Assembly: GCF_964204645.1 (NCBI RefSeq)
Contig: NC_134034.1
Location: 9,231,414-9,295,413 of the forward strand
Length of the DNA stretch: 64,000 bases
Direction: 5' to 3'
DNA from: Tubulanus polymorphus
Taxonomy: Eukaryota > Nemertea > Palaeonemertea > Tubulaniformes > Tubulanidae
Positions 56,058-64,000 of the stretch are shown here, piece after piece. Position 1 is the first letter of the stretch. Every line of letters starts with the position of its first letter. The translations under genes and the position numbers were made by a program. The notes below the pieces were generated by a model. That model was not told where the DNA came from. It made no database searches and worked only from the letters and a program-made list of their open reading frames with translations.

Positions 56058-57575
56058 ACAGAAACTCGGAATTTATACCTAAAACGTCACTTGCGAAATT
56101 AAAAGGGCGATGATTTCAGGTCAGAAACTCGGAAAATACCTAAAAAGTCACTTGCGAAATTCATTTCAACTCAGAAACTCGGAATTTACCTACAAAATCA
56201 CTTGCGAAATTAAAAGGGTGATCATTTCAGCTCAAAAACTCGGAAAATGCCTCAAAAGTCACTTGCGAAATTAAAAGGGCGATGATTTCAGGTCAGAAAC
56301 TCGGAAAATACCTAAAAAGTCACTTGAGAAATTTATTTCAACTCAGAAACTCGGAATTTACCTACAAAATCACTTGCGAAATTAAAAGGGCGATCATTTC
56401 AGCTCAAAAACTCGGAAAATTCCTAAAAAGTCACTTGCAAAATTAAAAGGGCGATTATTTCAGGTCAGAAACTCGCAATTTAGCTACAAAGTCACTTCCA
56501 AAATTAAAAGAGCGATCATTTGAGGTCAGAAACTCGGAATTTACCTAAAACGTCACTTGCGAAATTAAAAGGGCGATGATTTCAGCTCAGAAACTCGGAA
56601 TTTAAACTCGCTAAAAAGTCACTTGCGAAATAAAAGGGCGATCATTTCAGCTCAGAAACTCGGAATTTACCAAAAAAGTCACTTGCGAAATTAAAAGGGC
56701 GATGATTTCAGGTCAGAAACTCGGAAAATACCTAAAAAGTCACTTGCGAAATTCATTTCAACTCAGAAACTCGGAATTTACCTACAAAATCACTTGCGAA
56801 ATTAAAAGGGTGATCATTTCAGCTCAAAAACTCGGAAAATGCCTCGAAAGTCACTTGCGAAATTAAAAGGGCGATGATTTCAGGTCAGAAACTCGGAAAA
56901 TACCTAAAAAGTCACTTGAGAAATTTATTTCAACTCAGAAACTCGGAATTTACCTACAAAATCACTTGCGAAATTAAAAGGGCGATCATTTCAGCTCAAA
57001 AACTCGGAAAATTCCTAAAAAGTAACTTGCGAAATTAAAAGGGCGATTATTTCAGGTCAGAAACTCGCAATTTAGCTACAAAGTCACTTCCAAAATTAAA
57101 AGAGCGATCATTTGAGGTCAGAAACTCGGAATTTACCTAAAACGTCACATGCGAAATTAAAAGGGCGATGATTTCAGGTCAGAAACTCGGAACTTAAACT
57201 CGCTAAAAAGTCTCTTGCGAAAATAAAAGGGCGATCATTTCAGCTCAGAAACTCGGAATTTAAACTCGCTAAAAAGTCACTTGCGAAAATAAAAGGGCGA
57301 TCATTTCAGCTCAGAAACTCGGAATTTACCAAGAAAGTCACTTGCGAAATTAAAAGAGCGATCATTTCAGCTCAGAAACTCGGAATTTACCTACAAAATC
57401 ACTTGGGAAATTAAAAGGGCGATGATTTCAGGTCAGAAACTCGGAACTTACCTAAAAAGTCACTTGCGAAATTAAAAGGGCGATCATTTCAGGTCAGAAA
57501 CTCGGAAAATACCTAAAAAGTCACTTGCGGAAATAAAAGAGTGATGATTTCAACTCAGAACACAGAATTTACGTA
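56058..57575. repeat. 61-bp satellite with 592-bp higher-order period
   Basis: About 25 monomers built from AAACTCGGAATTTACCTAAA, then AAGTCACTTGCGAAATTAAA and AGGGCGATGATTTCAGGTC. Rare variants recur at fixed spacing: AATTCATTTCAACTC at about 56158 and 56750, and CACTTGAGAAATTTATTTC at 56321 and 56913, both 592 bp apart. So blocks of about ten monomers were duplicated as a unit. No coding potential. Confidence 0.9.
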
Positions 57576-57599
57576 GTCGGATACTCGCTTATATCACGA

Positions 57600-60100
57600 T
57601 ATCACATGAATACTGATGGTCCAGAATTTTCTACTCGTTTCTCTTTCCTGTTCCTAACCCTTTTTTCTGGCTGTAAATCGATGATACATGTCGACAGTCG
57701 TTATTCTAGTTGTGAGAGGGTATATTGGAAAAAATAAACCCGAAATATTTCAGTGTTTTTAATCATTACTTGTAGATATGGATTAAATTTTTCCGTTTAC
57801 AGAAATTAATTGGAAGTCGTAGTTTTTGGAAACGGCTGGAAATCGGAATTTTTCGAAGTCGAAGGATTTGTCTTGGTCCCAAAAGATCCAACTTACGCAA
57901 TGCTTTTAAACTTCGGATAAACCGTCGAAATCACTTTTCAATTTTAAAACTAGTTATTCATAGCTCAAGAAGTCGGAAGAAACCCCACTTCATCTCTCCT
58001 TACAGATTCGGATTTGGCACTGGAAATTATTTTTTAAAATATGTTTTAGCTACCCCACTAAACAACGAGTCAATGTTTAATGGATGGCTTTTAAATCTTT
58101 TTTTTTAGTATTTCTAAATTTTGATACTATGTACGTTGCGCTCATCTTAATCACTATTCTAAACATTTAGGCTAAGTAACATCACGATGTGAATGAATTA
58201 CATGTCATATTATGATTGAAACAATAAAAATGAATTCATGCTTCAGAATATTTCGTATTGGGGCTTACGTCGCGTACTTCAGTAATTATCATTAAATGAT
58301 ATGATAGAATGCCAGAAAAATGTATGTGTAGGGCTGCTACAGGTTATTCATATGTTGGGCTCTGCATCAAAGATCTGGTCTGCAGCAGCAATTCGGGGGC
58401 CTCAAGATATTGCATTAGAAGCCTTGGCAGTACATAGGAATCGATCTGCAGTCTGGACCGACCACAATTCGATATTTTTCCTTCTATATATTTGAGATAT
58501 TCGCCCAACGGTGTTGTCTTCCAGTCAAAACTATACATGCATAAACTACTCAACTAAAATGTTGAATTAGTCACAGATTTCCACAGGTATATAACATGTG
58601 ACAGTGCTAATGATTATTGAATATGAAGAAAATCATACATTGGATAATATAGCAGCAATATTACACAATTGGTTGTCACCAATTTTAATAGGGTAGACCT
58701 CGTACCTGCTAATACACCAGGGTCAGGGAAATCAATATAGGTTGGCAGGCTGTATGGTGCCGATGAAAAATTCAAGATGGCCAACATGGCTGTCATATTG
58801 GACATATCATCTAGCTGATAGATCACCATTTTCAATATTACCTCTTACCTGTTCCAACTCATACACAAACCTTCAAGAAGATTTATTAAGACTTACCGGC
58901 TGTAGAGTGCTAACAAACCTAACAGAAGGGTGGTGCAGGAGGGTTAGAGATTTTATTACAACATTGAAAATTTGAAAGTTCAGATGAGAAACTATGCCTC
59001 TTTCGCAAGTTATTTTGTACGTGTCATACATTAGCAAAAATGGATTTCGGTAAAGCAAAAGCCCATAAAAATTATACAATGCCCCTAAGAAAGGCAACAA
59101 GACAACACATCGAAGTGTAATGAAAACGTTTAAAAAGAAACCTGATTCCATCTATGGACACTCCTAATCCTCGAATGGACATAAATGTTTGAATATTCAA
59201 TACAAGTGCATACCTGCAAATGCAAATCAATCATACTAATTCACACATGGAATCAAAATTAGAAGAAATTCCGTTGGCAGAACCATAGAGGAGAATCTTC
59301 AATGACATAACAAAATAGAGAATATTCTTTTTTTCAGAGTACATTTTTAAACGAGGGGTCCAGGAACACTATGCCTACTCGGAAAGTGGTATGCAATGCC
59401 CAAAAATCAGACAATTTCAATATTCTATGCCCCTTACACAGAAACCGATGACCTTTGGAATTTACCACTAGAACTTGTCATGAGCTACAATTTTGCAATT
59501 ATTGAACAAAATAAGCCCAGATATCAACGTAATATGAAAATACTACGTTATTTGGCTATTCAGCGCTCCCTGGTGACAATATACATAATCCAATGACCTT
59601 GAACCCCACCCAAATGATAGAACAGGTAATGAGGTACAATTGATTGCGGTTACTAAATTTTAAACGGATAGATACCAATATAAATGGACCAATTGAATAT
59701 ATTCAACAACTGCCCCTGATGGTGAGAAAAAGAACTGGGCGATCCCAATTGCACATGAGGAGATGAAACCTATGACAGTGCTAATAATCATCAATTAGCA
59801 AGACTCAAATTTAACACCCGTTGAAATTTTCCTCAAAAAACATTTTTTCCACTTACGAATGAGTATTCATCACACTAAGATGGCCACCAACTGCATAATA
59901 TTTGACTGATCAAAATATGTGGCTGATATGTTAATCCCTTCCCATATAATACCAATCACAAATTTCAACGAAAAATGGCAAACCATTAGGAAGCTACAGG
60001 TCTTGCACATTCAAGCCAAAATAACCTTTTAGCACATAGAAAGGTTACAGGATGGCCATCTTGTAAGCAATTGACCCAATTCTTCTAATGCTGATGGGTA
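57600..60100. other. Stretch without recognisable genes
   Basis: No coding exon, RNA or tandem repeat that I can support. Short frames near 58300-59600 show no family likeness. Confidence 0.4.
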
Positions 60101-60103
60101 CAG

Positions 60104-60244
60104 GGGGACACATATAGTTCAAGATAATTGATCGATTTGCTTGTAAATTTTCATTGAAAAAATGTGTGAAGGGTACAGGGGGACACATATAGTTCAAGAT
60201 AATTGATCGATTTGCTTCAAAATTTTCATTGAAAAAATGTGTGA
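60104..60244. repeat. Tandem duplication of about 75 bp
   Basis: GGGTACAGGGGGACACATAT to AAAAAATGTGTGAA occurs twice in direct tandem with only a few differences. Confidence 0.85.
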
Positions 60245-63200
60245 AATGCGGCGACTGTCATCTTGATTCCAACAGGCTCAGTTTTAGGACAGACAAGCGG
60301 ATGATAAGTGAATGCAAAAGCCCACAGGGACTTAAGTCCCAGTTTAGCTAAAAATGAGAAAACCTTTTAACACTTACCATTTGTCATTTTTCAACATAAC
60401 ACTTACGGTACCAATTAACAGTTACCATATAACAAAGGGTTTATATCATCAGGTCTTATCTAAATATCCGAAACCGCATAAAGTCTAATTTTATTTTGTA
60501 AAAACAATCTAATTTCAATTTTAGTCTTTTTAATATCTAAAAATATTCCCACGATTGAAGTAAATGACTGATTTTGAATACACTCTACTAAACATCACAT
60601 AATGATTTCCACAACTTGCAGCCACCTTAAACAATCATCTGCATTGCTATGAAGTTCAACCATTTGCTCCTCGGCTTTATCATGAGTGCTTCCATGAACC
60701 TCCATATATATTATTATGAGTGTCTCAGGAAGAAGCACAGGAAAAACATAATCCATATTGGCCTACTGGAAGACACCATTATATTTCAAAATTTTATAGA
60801 TGATACTCATGTACATGTATTTTCCTATGATTAGTCATACGTACCTTCATGTGCATCTGACAATATATATCAGTTAAAAGTTTCACAATTAGGTCACACT
60901 GATTGTTGCTGTACAGTTGCGATGGTACCTAGTACGTCAAGTTCACTGTAAGAGATCCATTTAAACATGAACATATTAGATCAAAATCTACATGTAGTTA
61001 CAGTGGAACCTCGCTATAACAAACGTAGACACAACATTCATCACATATAAAGAACTAGCAAATGATCCTTCCAAAAATGGGCTTTATCATGATTGAATTG
61101 AAAAGTTTGCTTCTCATGGGTAATTTTTCATCTTAAAATTGGCCCCTTCTATTCATTTGATTGGTGGATACAACATGTTTTATTTGGAAGGTCAGTTGAG
61201 AAAGATATCCCTAAACTACCGTGACTTATACTGCAAGTGCAGCAGAAGTGCTATATTTTCGGGGTTTATGAGGCGTGAGCAACGTAATTGTTTCATTTAC
61301 CAAGGTAACCTTTAGACTATTCAAACAGAAAGTTCGCGAAGATACAAACATCGATATAACCTCCACTACTGACTGGCACTGTAGTTTGGTCAAGTGATAC
61401 ATTCAGCAAATATGGCCCATTATTCATACTTACACCTTTTCTCTCCTCCTGCTTTATGATCATCAAGATGTCGACATAAAAGCTGAAATCATAGTTCATA
61501 TCACACAAGTTTAATATAATTGCTATCGGCAATGTATACTTATAACATGCTAAGGGGATCTCTACTAATGTGATGTATTATTCAGAGTAATCAACAATTT
61601 TTTGAGATCACAATGGATCAAATCAATCAAATCAATCAAGCACCAGTCTCTATGCAAAAGGTCCAAACCTGTCAAAATATGGAGGAACAGAAGAGCAGTA
61701 CGAAAAAGGTTGAAAAAAAATAATACTTAGCCTTGGAAAATGCTGCCTAGATATCCACGATTTTTATTTAGCAAATTAACCAAATCATCATCATTCAACT
61801 GCGAAACCTTTCTGTAAGAAAACAGAAGAAAATCAAATATATCTTTTGACTAGGAAGATGTACTAAGTGGGCTTGCCATTTTGTGATTCTAAACAAGTGC
61901 TAGATGACCCGGAGGTAGCGACGCGACTTGGGGTGGATTTGGCACCTGAACGTGTCTTGATTCACGACACCCATTGCCAGGAAGAAGCGTCTGAACTACC
62001 TGTTTTGGTGTGGTCATGCAAAACTAGATGCTCGCTGAGAAAGGACAGGTCTGTCACAGTGCGTAAGCCTCCCGAGGCCTTGAGCACTGTAAACAGTCTC
62101 GAGTTCCAGCCCAGAGAGGACTCGTCCGGTATCTGCTAACATGTTGTAGTAATAGTGTACATGTTCAATTCGTTAACAATCATTTAATCTCAATTCATTT
62201 ACTGGTGAAGGGAGCACATTTCTCCCATTTGGCTGTGTAATTCTGAGGTTCTGGACGATCTCTTCCCATCGGCTGGATTTCCCTAATCAGCAAGGATCTT
62301 GCTGCCAGAATCATGTTGATTTGAGCCCTGACAGCCAGTAAAATCACACGAGTCACCGACCTAGGAACTAGATAATTCTATTCATACTGGGTCGATAGGA
62401 TGTTCTAACCCGTCGATAGGTCGCTCAGCCAGAGAGAGACACTTTCCCGGCTCGGGGGCCCGACTCCAGCAGGGGATAGGTAAACCCTGTCGGCCGGTCC
62501 TGGACCCGTATTTATCAATACACATCAGCTCGGCTGCCACCACAGATGACTCGCCAAGAGCGTGAGCATCCTCCTTGGAGGCGGTATCTGAAGCCATGCA
62601 CTTAGCCTGTTCCGCGGACTTACGAGGTTTAGGCATGGTGGCGCCATGTTTGCTGAAAACCTTTGGAATGAGCGTGTAAAACGGACTATCCGCCGGTGCT
62701 GAAAAGTTGAAACTGGTAGCGAACGAGCCCGAAGGCGGTCGGTCAAACGTTAATGGTGAACAGGAAGTGGTCAATTCGGATGGTGGAATCCAAGGCGACG
62801 ACTCCCTGGAACCCGGATGCGATAACTCTTGCTTCTCATCTTTCGCTCGGGAAAGTTCAGTTCAATCGACCTTTTCAACATCTTACCGATTTCCCTGAGT
62901 GATTCGCGGGCTCCTCTCCTACTGGCCGTCCATCAGTAGGGGAGCAAGCCGGCGATCCCTCATGGGATTCTCATAAGAAATCCAGCCATCCACCTCCCGT
63001 CACTCTCGCGACTACCGTACTAGATACCAGTAGTAAACAGAGCCAGTGCCCAAGTCTGTGCCGCTCTCGTCTCCGGCTCCTGTTGCCCATGCATCGTCTG
63101 ATATCGTGTCAAGTTGCCAAGCCGGGCCAAGAGCTTGCTCGTCCGCTCGTCGCTCCCCTGAAGCATGTCGCCTGTTCGCCTCTCCTTGGCAAATCGAGAG

Positions 63201-63390
63201 TCGCCCTGGTTAAGAAAGTCTTAATTCCATGCGTTGATTATAAACAACAATAGTGAGTATAAATATAAATGAAACTTAAAGTCAGTAGTAAAAAGAAAGA
63301 CAAACTAGGGGGCACTTAAAACAAAGGTGAATACAAGTTAAGTCAGAGACGAAATTGATGAGAGAACAAATAACAAATAATCAAAGGGGA
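60245..63390. other. Stretch of mixed composition, no gene recognised
   Basis: From 60245 to 61850 the sequence is AT-rich and shows nothing. From about 61860 to 63230 it becomes clearly more G+C-rich, with frames open on both strands (for example 62382-62774, minus) but no motif I recognise. This may be part of an unidentified retroelement. Confidence 0.35.
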
Positions 63391-63392
63391 AA

Positions 63393-63956
63393 TCAAGTGT
63401 TGAGTTTAACCAGTTTACAGAGGAATTTTGATATAAGTTTATTATGGGGTGAAAAACCATTGTTAAGGTTTACAACGTTGTTCGAATTTTCAATAATTAA
63501 TGCAGATTCCAAAATATGTCTTCTAGTTTTATCGCTGCAAGGGTAAACTAATTCAGCATTAGCAAAATCAAAATTGTGTGAAGTCTGAAAAACATGACTA
63601 GCAACTCCGCTTTCAGGTTTAAAGTTTTTTACATCTAATTTATGCTCTTTTATGCGTTGATTAAGATTCCGACCTGTTTCTCCTATATATACTTTGTCGC
63701 AAACTTTACAAGGTATTTTATAAATTCCACAGTTTAGGGATTCGGTTTTCGGTTTGTTGTTAATCAATATGTTACTAAGTTTATTATTGTATTTAAAGAT
63801 GAGTTGTTTATTTAGTGACCGAAGAGAAACTTTAGAATTCTCGAGGAAAGGTACATACGGTACAATGATAGGCTGTTTATCGGTAGCCAACGTAGGAGTT
63901 CTAAGGTTGTTATTTCTAAAATGCGTAGTACGAGCTTTAAGTAGAGCTTTTTTCAA
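63393..63956 (-). CDS. GIY-YIG endonuclease domain of a Penelope-like retroelement
   Basis: Open frame of 187 codons. Basic N-terminal region with FRNNNLRTPTLATDKQPIIV, then an RT-to-endonuclease linker (LRSLNKQLIFKYNNKLSNIL). The nuclease core follows: CGIYKIPCKVCDKVYIGETG, RNLNQRIKEH with the catalytic Arg, SHVFQTSHNFDFANAEL, and ESALI with the catalytic Glu. Penelope-like elements use this domain to nick the target for reverse transcription. The reverse transcriptase should lie beyond the window's right end on the same strand. The reading frame is unbroken here, suggesting a young copy. Confidence 0.85.
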   Translation of the reverse strand: MKKALLKARTTHFRNNNLRTPTLATDKQPIIVPYVPFLENSKVSLRSLNKQLIFKYNNKLSNILINNKPKTESLNCGIYKIPCKVCDKVYIGETGRNLNQRIKEHKLDVKNFKPESGVASHVFQTSHNFDFANAELVYPCSDKTRRHILESALIIENSNNVVNLNNGFSPHNKLISKFLCKLVKLNT

Positions 63957-64000
63957 TAGGAAATCGGGGTAGGCAAGTTTTTTGAGAGATTGGTTAATAT

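Noticed and set aside
55640-57575. CRISPR-like array of regular repeats
   Set aside because: The monomers are contiguous tandem copies without unique spacers, in a eukaryotic context; it is a satellite.
62382-62774. 130-codon minus-strand frame in the GC-rich segment
   Set aside because: No motif or splice context; opposite-strand frames are also open, as expected for GC-rich DNA.

Overview
This looks like a piece of an animal nuclear genome, most plausibly a marine lophotrochozoan such as a mollusc (an inference). The reasons are an intronless class A GPCR, several genes with GT-AG introns, satellites and MITEs, Penelope-like, Harbinger, hAT, MULE-like and LTR retroelement remains, and a large AT-rich block of Polinton-like (Maverick-like) viral genes. 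No bacterial operons and no confident tRNA or rRNA genes were seen.

The main content is a decayed endogenous dsDNA virus of Polinton-like type, present as at least three pieces. Piece 1 (about 1.88-7.86 kb) has a VLTF3-like late transcription factor convergent with a protein-primed type DNA polymerase B. The polymerase is interrupted by an intein at its catalytic YxDTDS motif. Its end cuts into an hAT transposase. Piece 2 (about 12.5-22.8 kb) is a compact minus-strand capsid and membrane-protein module: zinc-finger protein, double-jelly-roll-type major capsid protein, several membrane proteins, a conserved structural-type protein, an HNH endonuclease and a terminal inverted repeat. Piece 3 (29.4-29.9 kb) is a terminal repeat plus the start of a zinc-finger gene. 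Many internal genes share a T-tract plus TAWATAA box touching the ATG, which resembles the late promoters of large DNA viruses and fits the presence of a VLTF3-like factor. The damage is mostly in-frame TAA stops with few frameshifts.

Between the two facing viral ends (22.8-29.4 kb) lie a multi-exon SGNH-hydrolase-like gene piece and a degenerate open frame with C2H2, Ulp1-like and MULE-like DDE regions.

From 30 kb on the DNA looks like host chromosome with mobile elements: an LTR-like remnant (30-31.2 kb), a PIF/Harbinger element (32.2-34.3 kb), a GPCR (36.4-37.4 kb), a divergent pair of many-exon genes (39.6-41.7 kb minus; 43.1-47.9 kb plus, the latter with a ParB/sulfiredoxin-like segment), an LTR gag (49.1-50.1 kb), a Penelope-like fragment (53.2-54.1 kb), a 61-bp satellite with 592-bp higher-order periodicity (56-57.6 kb) and a Penelope GIY-YIG endonuclease (63.4-64 kb).

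Functional calls rest on motif recognition by eye. No database search was run, and exon boundaries are read from splice-site consensus and frame only.
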